A stretch of DNA of 24,570 nt from Bacteroidota bacterium (lineage in GTDB: Bacteria > Bacteroidota > Bacteroidia > Chitinophagales > Chitinophagaceae): contig JAFAFV010000013.1 in the NCBI GenBank assembly GCA_023423285.1, positions 1 to 24,570 on the forward strand. Direction: 5' to 3'. This document shows, one piece after another, positions 1 through 7,513 of the stretch. Numbering within the stretch: the stretch's first letter is position 1; the number at the start of each line of letters is the position of its first letter. Under the pieces are notes generated by a model that saw only the letters and a list, made by a program, of their open reading frames with translations, did not search any database and was not told where the DNA came from. The position numbers were made by a program, and so were the translations under genes.

Positions 1-35
1 CATAAATCGTGTCGCGTTACTAAAATCATTTAACA

Positions 36-67
36 TTTGGATTTTGTTACCTAAATAGGCAACTTTG
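36..67 (+). promoter_or_regulatory. Possible promoter of the toxin-antitoxin module
   Basis: TTTG at 36-39 (-33-like) is followed after 20 nt by CAACTTTG at 60-67, which matches the Bacteroidota -7 consensus TAnnTTTG at all but the first base. The ATG of the broken toxin lies 5 nt downstream, so any leader would be very short. This is a motif match only. Confidence 0.3.
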
Positions 68-72
68 TATAC

Positions 73-423
73 ATGGAGCAAAAGGGTAAGGTAAGGCAGG
101 TTTTTGTTTATGGTGATTACTTTTGGGAGTTCTATAATAGACAAACGCTGAAAGTCAAAACCCGCATTAACTAGACCATCGGAATTTTGGAGGAAATCCC
201 GATTGTACCAGAAAAGTATTTGAAACACATTATTGGGACTGACCTTTATGAGATTAGGGTAAGTGCTGGGAGTAACATTTTTCGAATATTCTGTTTTTTT
301 GACGAGGGCAGGCTCGTTGTACTTTTAAATGGATTTCAGAAAAAATCTCAAAAGACACCTGCCACCGAAATCGAAAGAGCGGAACGATTAAAAAAGGCAT
401 ATTATGAAGACAAAGAAAAATAA
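73..423 (+). pseudogene. RelE/HigB-family toxin, broken by an in-frame TAG
   Basis: Reading from the ATG at 73 gives a HigB/RelE-like N-terminus (VRQVFVYGDYFWEFYN...) that runs into TAG at 172-174, codon 34. The same frame then continues without another stop to 423 and encodes the conserved body: VPEKYLKHI, GTDLYEIRVSAGSNIFRIFCFF and LNGFQKKSQKTP (shown here in pieces). The whole frame is 116 codons, the usual size for this family. Family members are mRNA-cleaving ribosome-dependent toxins encoded upstream of an Xre-type antitoxin, as here. The stop falls where relatives usually have an aromatic residue, so a single base change is the simplest cause. A TTG at 187 could start only a truncated 78-residue product lacking the N-terminal strand and helix, so I call it inactive. 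The 3' end overlaps the antitoxin gene by 20 bp. Recognition of the family is confident; loss of function is inferred. Confidence 0.8.
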
Positions 424-709
424 TTTAGTATCGTTTCAGGAGCACCTTGACAAAGAGTATGGCGTAAAGGGGACAAAGAAACGGGACAAATATGAACAAG
501 GCTACGAGTCCTTTAAGCTCGGCGTTATGTTGCAAGAGCTTCGTATTAAGAATAACCTAACTCAGGAGCAACTGGCGGAGAAATGTGGGACGACTAAAAA
601 TTATATATCACGTATTGAGAACGATGCGAGTGATATTAGGCTATCGACATTGATGCGAATTATAAATGAGGGACTTGGCGCAAAATTGGAACTTTTAGTG
701 CATTCCTAA
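404..709 (+). CDS. HigA-like antitoxin, Xre-type helix-turn-helix protein
   Basis: This 101-residue protein has a charged N-terminal arm (residues 1-38) and a helix-turn-helix at about 52-85 (LTQEQLAEKCGTTKNYISRI and the following helix), typical of Xre/Cro-type antitoxins of the HigBA group. Such proteins bind the toxin and repress their own promoter. The ATG at 404 lies inside the end of the toxin frame (20-bp overlap, +1 frame), the usual translationally coupled arrangement. The frame is intact although its partner toxin has a premature stop. It may therefore now be an orphan antitoxin, still able to neutralise related toxins or to act only as a repressor. Confidence 0.85.
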   Translation: MKTKKNNLVSFQEHLDKEYGVKGTKKRDKYEQGYESFKLGVMLQELRIKNNLTQEQLAEKCGTTKNYISRIENDASDIRLSTLMRIINEGLGAKLELLVHS

Positions 710-726
710 TAGTTCAAGGCACGAAC

Positions 727-851
727 GCCCAACAAAAGTATTGGCAAAAGCAGGGCTGGACATTATAACATCAACTATATTCAGGCATTTGTACCGGGCT
801 GGACAATCAATGAATTCCCGCCCATCGCAAATACTTCTTCCGTAAGCTGCC
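727..851 (+). other. attC-like recombination site 1 (imperfect inverted repeat)
   Basis: The stretch between the antitoxin and the next gene has the architecture of an integron attC site. GCCCAAC at 727-733 fits the RYYYAAC left core. AAGTATT at 736-742 pairs with AATACTT at 830-836, then GC 744-745 with GC 827-828, then GGGC 753-756 with GCCC 820-823. It ends in GTAAGCTGCC at 842-851, a degenerate GTTRRRY-like right core. A 10-bp direct repeat (GGGCTGGACA at 753-762 and 796-805) lies in the loop region. GTAAGCTGC (842-850) is exactly reverse-complementary to GCAGCTTAC at 1473-1481, just after the next gene. No integrase gene is in the window, so the attC identity is an inference from structure. 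Confidence 0.5.
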
Positions 852-873
852 ATTTTATAGAGACACTTTAACT

Positions 874-1467
874 ATGCAAGAGATAATTCAATTGAAAATT
901 TCTTTAACTCACTCAATGCCTCTTATTTGGCGCCAAATTCTTGTAAATAAAGACACAACATTTTTTGAATTGCATCACATCATACAAATAGTTATGGGGT
1001 GGCACAATTATCACATGTTCGAGTTCAACTTGGAAGGTTATAGAATTGGTCAGGTTGACGAAGATGAAAAAAGCAATGGTTATGGCAGTGACCAATTGCT
1101 TGACTCAACGACAGTAAAACTTAATGATGTAATCACTCACCAAAAAGACATCATTAATTATCTGTATGATTTTGGCGATGGGTGGAGGCATCAAATAAAA
1201 GTTGAGAAATTATATGATATTGACAACAATAAAAAATATCCAACTTGTATTGACGGACAAATGAATTGCCCTCCAGAAGATTGCGGCGGTATAGGTTCAT
1301 TTTATGATTGCTTAGACGCTCTTAAAGACAAGGCACATCCAGACCACAAAGAAATTGCGAAATGGTTTAAAAAGAAATACGACATCGAGAAGTTTGACAA
1401 AGAAAAAGTAAATCGCAAATTAAAAGGTCTTGACAAGTACATTAGGAAATGGATCGGCGGTGAGTAA
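874..1467 (+). CDS. Plasmid pRiA4b ORF-3-like protein
   Basis: This 197-residue protein belongs to the pRiA4b ORF-3-like family (PF07929). Recognisable parts are the opening IIQLKISLTHSMPLIWRQIL, the LHHIIQIVMGWHNYHMFEF segment, and the family hallmark YLYDFGDGWRH around residues 97-106, followed by a CPPEDCGG turn. The biochemical function of the family is not established; members are common on plasmids and in mobile regions. No signal peptide or membrane segment is seen. The gene sits between two attC-like sequences whose outer 9-mers are mutually complementary, so it looks like the cargo of one gene cassette. Its composition is AT-rich compared with the genes after position 2050. The frame is intact. 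Confidence 0.9.
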   Translation: MQEIIQLKISLTHSMPLIWRQILVNKDTTFFELHHIIQIVMGWHNYHMFEFNLEGYRIGQVDEDEKSNGYGSDQLLDSTTVKLNDVITHQKDIINYLYDFGDGWRHQIKVEKLYDIDNNKKYPTCIDGQMNCPPEDCGGIGSFYDCLDALKDKAHPDHKEIAKWFKKKYDIEKFDKEKVNRKLKGLDKYIRKWIGGE

Positions 1468-1472
1468 AAACA

Positions 1473-1549
1473 GCAGCTTACATCGGCTTGGCGTTATGGC
1501 GGCATACGAAACGCAGCATCAACTTTTTGTTCGCTAATGTCACCAAGCC
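1473..1549 (+). other. Degenerate attC-like site 2
   Basis: GCAGCTTAC (1473-1481), just after the pRiA4b-like gene, is the exact reverse complement of GTAAGCTGC at 842-850 before that gene. It is followed by ATCGGCTTGGC and GTTATGGCGG (1493-1502), a GTTRRRY-like core. GTTATGG (1493-1499) is in turn the reverse complement of CCATAAC at 1877-1883. GGCTTGG (1485-1491) can also pair with CCAAGCC (1543-1549). Either the site has lost most of its stem, leaving both cores about 12 nt apart, or the right core near 1554 has decayed. The boundaries are therefore uncertain. Confidence 0.4.
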
Positions 1550-1557
1550 TCTTTTAT

Positions 1558-1565
1558 TATCTTTG
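1558..1565 (+). promoter_or_regulatory. -7 box (TATCTTTG) before the BRO-like pseudogene
   Basis: A perfect TAnnTTTG match lies 23 nt before the ATG at 1589. No TTG is seen at the usual -33 distance. Confidence 0.3.
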
Positions 1566-1588
1566 CAACAGAATTATAGATAGATAAA

Positions 1589-1848
1589 ATGAGCAAAGAA
1601 AACGCTATCAAAATATTTGAGCAAAAACAAGTTCGCATCCATTGGGACGAAGAATAAGAAAAGTGGTATTTTCTGTTATAGACGTAATTGAAATATTAAC
1701 CGAAAGTGCCCGACCAAGAAAGTATTGGAATGCGTTAAAAACCAAACTGAAAGAAGAAGGAAGTGAGTTGTGCCAAAAATTGGGACAACTGAAAATGCAG
1801 TGCAAACACAGTATTAAAAGCGAAAGACACCAAACAAATTGGAAATAA
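1589..1848 (+). pseudogene. BRO-N domain (phage antirepressor-like) protein, broken
   Basis: From the ATG at 1589 the frame reads MSKENAIKIFEQKQVRIHWD and two Glu codons, then a TAA (1655-1657) in a context (GAA GAA TAA GAA AAG TGG) where a CAA codon would restore the family sequence. After the stop the homology continues in another frame as VFSVIDVIEILTESARPRKY and onward to SELCQKLGQLKMQ, near 1800, so there is also a 1-bp shift in the short T run around 1666-1670. The end of the BRO-N domain is missing; a third frame still encodes DTKQI, resembling the DTxQIFRLIQ stretch of relatives. Intact relatives are about 280 residues; barely 85 codons remain here, followed directly by attC-like site 3. 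BRO-N proteins are DNA-binding and common in phages and mobile islands. No function is expected. Confidence 0.8.
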
Positions 1849-1876
1849 AAAACGGAAAGGTTGACACCAAACTTGC

Positions 1877-1959
1877 CCATAACATCGTATTGGCAATAGG
1901 CGGGCTGAACGACTTCGTAAAAATCCCCGCCACTTCGCCAAGCCCTTTCCGTAACAACC
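1877..1959 (+). other. attC-like recombination site 3
   Basis: CCATAAC (1877-1883) is the left core. Stem segment TTGGC (1890-1894) pairs with GCCAA (1937-1941), and GGCGGG (1899-1904) pairs with CCCGCC (1926-1931), separated by a small asymmetric internal loop of the kind attC sites have. A weak right core GTAACAACC follows at 1951-1959. It resembles site 1 in layout. The terminator of the next (minus-strand) chromosomal gene begins about 50 nt later, so this probably marks the end of the accessory array. Confidence 0.45.
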
Positions 1960-1994
1960 ATAACCCAACCCCAAACTTTCACATCGAAAATCCT

Positions 1995-2029
1995 AAAATA
2001 AAAGAAAGCTGCCTAAAAAAAGCAGCCTT
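1995..2029 (-). terminator. Rho-independent terminator of the metalloprotease gene
   Basis: On the minus strand, AAGGCTGC and GCAGCTT (2029-2022 and 2012-2006, one bulged base) form a stem with a T-rich loop. A T-rich run (TTTCTTTTATTTT) follows. It starts 24 nt after the stop codon at 2053. Confidence 0.7.
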
Positions 2030-2052
2030 CTTATTACCATTCTCTCTAAAAT

Positions 2053-4620
2053 TTATTTCAAATCCAGCGCCTGCCTGATCCTGTCCGATACATCCTGCAG
2101 GTGCATTTGTGTGCGAACATCAGAAACATTGCCTGCGCGTGCATCAACCTTTGTTTTTAGCCGCAGCAAAAATCCTCTTGCTACCGATGGCACATCGGTA
2201 TTCAAAAAACTGGTGCTTGTAGCAAACGGCGGCACCGCTGCATCGTTAGCAGTTGCTGCTACCGGCGACGTGAGTTTTGAAAGCGCCGTTACATATTGCT
2301 TTTGCAAATTGCGGCGGTACTGCGGGATGGCAGCCCCTGTTTCCAGTTCTTTCCAAATTCCGGCCTCCACATCTGCCAGCATCTCTTCCATTTTATAAGG
2401 GCTTGCGCTGGCAAAGCGGTTTTCATTTACAGCCAGCAAATTCAGCCTGTCGCCAGAAAGCAAACTGTTCAGTACGTTCAGTTGTACACGTGCAAAATAA
2501 TCTTCACCGGCCGGGTTGGTGGTTTTATCTAATATGTCAGCATTTAAAATCCAATCGGGGGTTTCAAACAAATTTTTATGCAGAAAGGCCACTGCTTCGC
2601 GCTGCTGCTTTTTATCAGTAGGCACATACACCGCACCGGGTTCTTCCACACTTTTAAAAGTTTCTTCCACACCGCCCACATATTTCAGCACATGGTTCAT
2701 ATAGCGGTTGTACTGCACAAAAACCTGTTGCATAATTTCTGACAGATTTTCGTAGCGGTCGGCCTCCTCTCTTGTCCATTGCGGAATACCAGCCACCACG
2801 CGCTTCAGGTTTCTTAAACCATATTCACTGGCCAGCATGGCATTATCGCCCACGGCTTCTGATTGAGAACGCGGATCCCAGGGATTGGTTTCGGTTCCAA
2901 ACCAAAGGCGCGGATTCTTTTTCAAAGCATCTACGATCCATTTATTGGTGATCTTTTTATCTTCTTCCACATCAGTGGCGCCCGAGTAGCCATAACCCCA
3001 TTTAATAGCCCATTCATCATATTCGCCAATGCGCGGGAACAAGCCTTTTGGTGAAATATTATCTTCAGGTTGCGCCACATAGTTAAAGCGGGCATAGTCC
3101 ATAATAGAAGGTGTATGACCATTGGCTTCCACCCATTTTTTATCCCTCAGTTTTTCAACCGGCACCGTGCTGCTGCTGCCATGATTGTGGCGCAGCCCGA
3201 TAGTATGGCCCACTTCGTGAGAAGATACAAAGCGTATCAGTTGCCCCATCAGCTCATCAGGAAACTTCATTTGCTGTGCCCTTTTATCGTTAGGCCCTGC
3301 TTGTATCAGGTACCAGTTTTGCAACAACTTCATCACGTTATGATACCAGCCAATATGGCTTTCCAATATTTCGCCGCTGCGCGGGTCGTGCACATTGGGG
3401 CCATAAGCATTTTCTATATCCGAAGCAAAATAGCGGATCACCGAGTAGCGCGCATCTTCAAGGCTCATGGTTGTATCGTTCTTAGGCCATTCCTTTGCAT
3501 AAATGGCATTTTTAAATCCTGCCTTTTCAAATGCTTTTTGCCAATCGTTCACACCCTGCATCAGGTAAGGCACCCATTTTTTGGGCGTAGCCGGATCAAT
3601 ATAAAACACGATCGGTTTTTGAGGTTCTACCAGTTGCCCGTTGCGCCACTTGTTGTAGTCTTGCGGCTTGGGTTCCAGCTTCCAGCGAACGATAAAGGTT
3701 TTTTGCTGGGCACGTTGCTGGTCATCGGTAAATTTGGTGTACCTGTTGGCAAAATAGCCCACTCGTGGATCGAACAGCCTGCGCGCCGCTGGTGTTTTTG
3801 GTAATAATAAAAATGAATTGTTCATTTCAATGGTAACCGCTCCGGCAGCCGATGCCACAGGAAAGTTTCGTGTTCTGGATGGTGTGGGCGCTGGAGCTGG
3901 TGGGTTGGCAGCAAATGTTTTTACCGTACGCACTTCTACGTTGATGGGATAAGCGCTTACTTTTTGAATGAATGACCTGTCAGGAATAAGATTGGACAGG
4001 TTGAGGGCACGCTTTAAACCCGGGTTAAGGCTTACTGCTGCATTATCGCCAACCAGGTAACTGGTTACATCAATCACCGAGGTTTTATTGCCCACAGCTT
4101 TTAATGGAAACGCGGCAATAATAGGATTGGCATTGGAAAGCTCTACTGCTTTATAGATTTCGTCAGTAGAATCTGCCACGGCAATGGTAGCCACCAGGCG
4201 CAACAATATGTTTTTATCGGGTCCTTTTTCAAAACGCACCATCTGGTTATTGGCCTGCTCACCTCCGTAAACGTTGGCGCCGCCAGGCACACTTACGTAG
4301 CGTGTCACCACTAAAATGTCGCGGTTAATAAGGCTGTCGTGAATTTCAAAAAACCAGGTTTTGTCAACTTTGTGTGTCCAAAAAAGGCCTTTTTGTGTAA
4401 TGGCTTCTTTAGTAATTACTTCACTGTAAGGTTTTACTTCATCCTTTTTTGCAGCGGGGCGGGCGCCTGTTCCGCTGGTATCACGTGTTCTGTTTATAAC
4501 AACGGTATCTTTTTGGGGTGCAGGCACACCGGGTTTTGGCGGGATGGTGTCTTTGGGCGTGTCTTGTGCTGTTAAGTTGAACGAACAAAACAGCAGCAAC
4601 CAAAATAATAGATGTTTCAT
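2053..4620 (-). CDS. Secreted zinc metalloprotease, DUF5117/DUF5118 met-zincin family
   Basis: The 855-residue product starts with a signal peptide (MKHLLFWLLLFCSFNLTAQ), then a Pro/Thr/Lys-rich linker (20-65), a DUF5118-like segment (KPYSEVITKEAITQKGLFW), a DUF5117-like domain and the catalytic region. The extended zinc motif HEVGHTIGLRH gives ligands His468, His472 and His478 with Glu469 as catalytic base, and SIMDY with Met507 is the Met-turn, which places it among the metzincin-like peptidases. The C-terminal half fits DUF4953. The length is normal for these Bacteroidota proteins. They are presumed to act in the periplasm or at the cell surface; substrates are unknown. It is transcribed alone or after the DUF4421 gene upstream (142-bp gap), and a hairpin terminator follows. 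All key residues are present. Confidence 0.93.
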   Translation of the reverse strand: MKHLLFWLLLFCSFNLTAQDTPKDTIPPKPGVPAPQKDTVVINRTRDTSGTGARPAAKKDEVKPYSEVITKEAITQKGLFWTHKVDKTWFFEIHDSLINRDILVVTRYVSVPGGANVYGGEQANNQMVRFEKGPDKNILLRLVATIAVADSTDEIYKAVELSNANPIIAAFPLKAVGNKTSVIDVTSYLVGDNAAVSLNPGLKRALNLSNLIPDRSFIQKVSAYPINVEVRTVKTFAANPPAPAPTPSRTRNFPVASAAGAVTIEMNNSFLLLPKTPAARRLFDPRVGYFANRYTKFTDDQQRAQQKTFIVRWKLEPKPQDYNKWRNGQLVEPQKPIVFYIDPATPKKWVPYLMQGVNDWQKAFEKAGFKNAIYAKEWPKNDTTMSLEDARYSVIRYFASDIENAYGPNVHDPRSGEILESHIGWYHNVMKLLQNWYLIQAGPNDKRAQQMKFPDELMGQLIRFVSSHEVGHTIGLRHNHGSSSTVPVEKLRDKKWVEANGHTPSIMDYARFNYVAQPEDNISPKGLFPRIGEYDEWAIKWGYGYSGATDVEEDKKITNKWIVDALKKNPRLWFGTETNPWDPRSQSEAVGDNAMLASEYGLRNLKRVVAGIPQWTREEADRYENLSEIMQQVFVQYNRYMNHVLKYVGGVEETFKSVEEPGAVYVPTDKKQQREAVAFLHKNLFETPDWILNADILDKTTNPAGEDYFARVQLNVLNSLLSGDRLNLLAVNENRFASASPYKMEEMLADVEAGIWKELETGAAIPQYRRNLQKQYVTALSKLTSPVAATANDAAVPPFATSTSFLNTDVPSVARGFLLRLKTKVDARAGNVSDVRTQMHLQDVSDRIRQALDLK

Positions 4621-4762
4621 GTATTTTCTTTTAGTAAGCCGCAGAGCAGCTCTTTGGAAGCAGTAATCTTTTGGCTATTTATGAATTTTTCTACTTAATA
4701 AAAAACTGAATCTGTAAAGAAACAAATGCTGAATGAGAATACAAAATTATTTGTGTACGGTA

Positions 4763-5842
4763 TTACCTTCCTATCAAAAAGCCGAAACCAAGGTCTTCAA
4801 TAATGTCTCCGGCCCAGTCTACTACTTTGGGAATGGTTTTGCCAGCATTGATACGGCGCGTGTAGGAAAGCTTGTAATCGTTGTTATGGGTCAGATACCG
4901 GTTGTCGTTGGTGTTACCGGTAAGAAAAAGTCTTTTGGTAAAATAACTGAATGCCAACTCCCAGCCTGGCGTATTGTAACCCACGCCACCCCTGAAAGTG
5001 ACATTAGGATCAAAACGCCAGCGCTTATCCACAGATTCCATCGCGGCAGCAGTTTTATACTCTTTTACATAGCCTACATCAGCATTGAGCGCCCCGATTG
5101 CGGTTACAAAAAAATGTTTGCCTGCAACAAAAGTGTGGCCATAACCTGCACTGGGCCCAAAAAGAAAATAATTCACTTTGTTTACCTGGGCCTGAGGGTA
5201 AATATTTTGATAAGCAGATGGTATCAAAGCGCTGTCGCCTTTTGCGGATCCGGAAAAAAATTCAACACCTGCCAGCAGCGAGCCTGCTGATCTTTTTTGC
5301 CATGAATCATATTTAAATGGCGGGCGGGCAGTAAATTTTTTGCTGTTGAATATCCACAGGCCACTTGCGCCCAGCAGCCTTGTGGCTACATCGGGCCGCA
5401 CGTAAAAAAGCTCCTGCGTATAGGGTGGAACCGCGTCTGCACGCATATACATGCCTTTATGCGATTGAAAATAAATATCCGCGATAAATTTACGAGCAGC
5501 AAAAGTTGTATTCAGGCTGAGCGTTTTTGTTTTGCCTTTGCCTTTATTAAAATCCGGGTCTATGAGGCCAATACCATACGATGCTGAGAGTGATAACCAG
5601 TCAAAACCCACGCGAAGCCCTAAACCCACGGGAGCATTAGTATAATAGCGAACACGGTCCTTAACTTCCGGCGTAGTGAGCGTAAAAGCCGATGCATTTT
5701 TTACCATAAAGGGTGTTATGATAAGCTTACGCCGGAACCTTTCATAATAACTGGTGTCAATCTTTATGGTATCGGCCTGCGCAAAAGCCATTACACCAAT
5801 TAAACTTAAAATGAAATATAGGGCAACCTGTTTTAAATACAT
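4763..5842 (-). CDS. DUF4421-family outer-membrane protein
   Basis: The protein is 359 residues from the ATG at 5842. This start puts the signal peptide (MYLKQVALYFILSLIGVMAF, then AQ) at the N-terminus; an upstream in-frame TTG at 5866 would add eight residues in front of it and is less likely. The rest alternates short amphipathic beta segments rich in Tyr, Phe and Gly (GLGLRVGFDWLSLSASYGIG, FLFGPSAGYGHTFVAG) and ends in GFGFLIGR, the pattern of an outer-membrane beta-barrel. The overall sequence matches the Bacteroidota DUF4421 family, whose function is unknown. A perfect -7 box (TACATTTG) lies only 7 nt before the ATG. It lies downstream of the LLM oxidoreductase gene (56-bp gap, same strand). 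Confidence 0.85.
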   Translation of the reverse strand: MYLKQVALYFILSLIGVMAFAQADTIKIDTSYYERFRRKLIITPFMVKNASAFTLTTPEVKDRVRYYTNAPVGLGLRVGFDWLSLSASYGIGLIDPDFNKGKGKTKTLSLNTTFAARKFIADIYFQSHKGMYMRADAVPPYTQELFYVRPDVATRLLGASGLWIFNSKKFTARPPFKYDSWQKRSAGSLLAGVEFFSGSAKGDSALIPSAYQNIYPQAQVNKVNYFLFGPSAGYGHTFVAGKHFFVTAIGALNADVGYVKEYKTAAAMESVDKRWRFDPNVTFRGGVGYNTPGWELAFSYFTKRLFLTGNTNDNRYLTHNNDYKLSYTRRINAGKTIPKVVDWAGDIIEDLGFGFLIGR

Positions 5843-5849
5843 GTAGTTG

Positions 5850-5857
5850 CAAATGTA
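5850..5857 (-). promoter_or_regulatory. -7 box TACATTTG, 7 nt from the DUF4421 start codon
   Basis: This is a perfect TAnnTTTG match on the minus strand with seven nucleotides (CAACTAC) before the ATG at 5842. If used, the transcript would begin at or within a few bases of the start codon. No -33 TTG is evident. Confidence 0.4.
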
Positions 5858-5898
5858 AGGCTTCAACCAATATTAGTTAACACTATCCGCATTGTAAA

Positions 5899-6945
5899 TT
5901 ATGCTATGCCAAGGCGCTTTTTAATTTCTGGTACTACTTTGGTTCCGAACAACTCAATGGAGCGCATGGTGAGTTCGTGAGGTACAAAACCCAGGCTTGC
6001 CTGTGCAAAAAATCTTGTAAAACCAAAGAGCTGATGCTCGTAAATAATTTTTTCTGTTACTTCTTCAACACTACCTACCATCAGCGATCCTTTTGGGCTG
6101 CGCATGTATTCGTATTGATCCCTGCTCATGGGTTGCCAGCCACGGTCCCGGCCCACGCGGTCCATCATTTGTGCATAATACGGAAAAAAGGTATCAGCAG
6201 TTGCCTTGCTGTCTTCACCAATAAACACGTGGTTGTTAATGCCCACCTGTATATCTTCTTCTTTTCTTCCCAATTGTATAGCGCTGCTTTTATAAAGGTT
6301 GATGAAGCGTGTAAACTGTTCGGGCATGCCGCCAATAATGGCCAGCATAAGGGGCAGTTCTAATTTTGCTGCGCGAATGGCTGACGCCGGTGTGCCGCCC
6401 GCTGCCAGCCATACGGGCATACCGCCTTCAACGGCCCTGGGGTACACGCCCAGGTTGTTGATGGAAGCCCTGTGCTTGCCTTTCCACGAAACCTTTTCTG
6501 CTTTATTGATCTCAAGCAGCAGGTTAAGTTTTTCATCAAACAACTCATCATAATCCTGCAGGTTGTAACCGAATAAAGGAAAAGATTCGATAAATGAGCC
6601 ACGACCTGCCATGATCTCGGCTCTGCCGCCGGAGATAAGGTCTACCGTAGCAAACTGCTGGTATACGCGAACGGGATCTTCTGAACTCAATACCGTAACC
6701 GCACTTGATAATTTTATATTTTTTGTAACCGCTGCTGCCGCTGCTAAAATTGTCGCTGGTGATGATACGGCATAATCTGGGCGATGGTGTTCCCCTACGC
6801 CATACACATCAATTCCAAGTTCGTCAGAAAGTTTAATTTCTTCCAGTAAATTTTTAATTCGCTCCTGCGCGTGAATGCCTTTGTTGCCACTTTCAGGCGC
6901 AACATCTGCAAATGACATCAATCCAAATTCTATTTTCATATTCAT
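5899..6945 (-). CDS. LLM-class (luciferase-like) flavin-dependent oxidoreductase
   Basis: A 348-residue cytoplasmic protein of the bacterial luciferase-like monooxygenase superfamily, a TIM barrel using FMN or F420. Visible family segments are IEFGLMSFADVAPESG at the N-terminus, the ELGIDVYGVGEHH strand-loop, SSPATILAAAAAVTKNIKLS, VRVYQQFATVDLISGGRAEI with the following AGRGSF, and PVWLAAGGTPASAIRAA. The subgroup resembles the 'alkanal monooxygenase-like/YhbW' proteins of unassigned substrate, so I give no symbol. The ATG at 6945 was chosen because a perfect TATGTTTG box ends 7 nt upstream; a second ATG two codons later (6939) is possible. The DUF4421 gene follows after 56 bp. Confidence 0.9.
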   Translation of the reverse strand: MNMKIEFGLMSFADVAPESGNKGIHAQERIKNLLEEIKLSDELGIDVYGVGEHHRPDYAVSSPATILAAAAAVTKNIKLSSAVTVLSSEDPVRVYQQFATVDLISGGRAEIMAGRGSFIESFPLFGYNLQDYDELFDEKLNLLLEINKAEKVSWKGKHRASINNLGVYPRAVEGGMPVWLAAGGTPASAIRAAKLELPLMLAIIGGMPEQFTRFINLYKSSAIQLGRKEEDIQVGINNHVFIGEDSKATADTFFPYYAQMMDRVGRDRGWQPMSRDQYEYMRSPKGSLMVGSVEEVTEKIIYEHQLFGFTRFFAQASLGFVPHELTMRSIELFGTKVVPEIKKRLGIA

Positions 6946-6952
6946 TTTTGTT

Positions 6953-6960
6953 CAAACATA
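6953..6960 (-). promoter_or_regulatory. -7 box TATGTTTG, 7 nt from the LLM oxidoreductase start codon
   Basis: A perfect TAnnTTTG on the minus strand, followed by AACAAAA and the ATG at 6945. The spacing is the same as at 5850-5857. No clear -33 element. Confidence 0.4.
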
Positions 6961-7017
6961 GTTTATAAATACCACGCGCCGATTGATGTAGGATAAGAAC
7001 ACCGGAAGCAGATGCTA

Positions 7018-7512
7018 TTAAATCTTCTGTATGAATGGAGCTATTTGATGCAAAAATTTTTGATGTTCATCTGGCGTGATGATTATCTTTTTAGATGTTT
7101 TAGTTGTTAATAAAATGGCATTGTTAAGGTTGGTTGCATACCATTGCATTTTACCCAGCTTCTTATTATAGTAACTCCCATAATACCCCATAAAACCGCC
7201 GTTGCCAAAGGTTCTTGCCGAATACCGAAGATTAGCGCGATCTATTTTTTCAGCTTTACTAATCGTGCTGACGGGTATGGTTTTATTACCAAACGGCCTT
7301 TTGATGATAATCTTATCGCCTGATAAAATATACTGGTTGGTGCTATAACCCCAGCTAATGGTGAAGGCCACTACTAAAAGCACAGCGCCCACCATTAATC
7401 CAAACTGGCTGATGTCCATAAATAATAAGGCTCCTATTGCAATGGCATTGATGAGCATTACAACAGCCGTAAGCCATTTGGCTTGTTGATCCATGCTTGC
7501 ATTAAATATCAT
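7018..7512 (-). CDS. PH-domain membrane protein
   Basis: This 164-residue protein has two adjacent hydrophobic segments near the N-terminus (about residues 13-31 and 36-54). A soluble region with the look of a bacterial PH-like domain follows (YILSGDKIIIKRPFGNKTIP, IDRANLRYSARTFGNGGFMG, then AILLTTKTSKKIIITPDEHQ). The SGDKIIIKRPFGNKTIPVSTI strand pattern is the main reason for the call. Function unknown. Its ATG (7512) lies one nucleotide after the stop of the hydrolase gene, so the two are almost certainly cotranscribed and translationally coupled. A start at Met7 is also possible. Confidence 0.75.
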   Translation of the reverse strand: MIFNASMDQQAKWLTAVVMLINAIAIGALLFMDISQFGLMVGAVLLVVAFTISWGYSTNQYILSGDKIIIKRPFGNKTIPVSTISKAEKIDRANLRYSARTFGNGGFMGYYGSYYNKKLGKMQWYATNLNNAILLTTKTSKKIIITPDEHQKFLHQIAPFIQKI

Positions 7513-7513
7513 A

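Noticed and set aside
727..851. Interpretation of site 1 as a retron or riboswitch
   Set aside because: No reverse transcriptase is nearby and no known aptamer motif is seen; the paired cores matching across the downstream gene fit a recombination site better.
1608..1982. Minus-strand open frame across the BRO remnant and attC-like site 3
   Set aside because: It is antisense to a clear pseudogene and crosses a structured non-coding repeat; no domain is visible.
3070..3804. Long open frame (244 codons) antisense to the metalloprotease gene
   Set aside because: It lies wholly inside the well-supported metalloprotease gene, has no recognisable domain and a His/Arg/Pro-rich composition typical of an antisense shadow.
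4480..4490. CACGTG core resembling a parS site
   Set aside because: The flanks do not match TGTTNCACGTGNAACA, and it lies inside the metalloprotease coding sequence.
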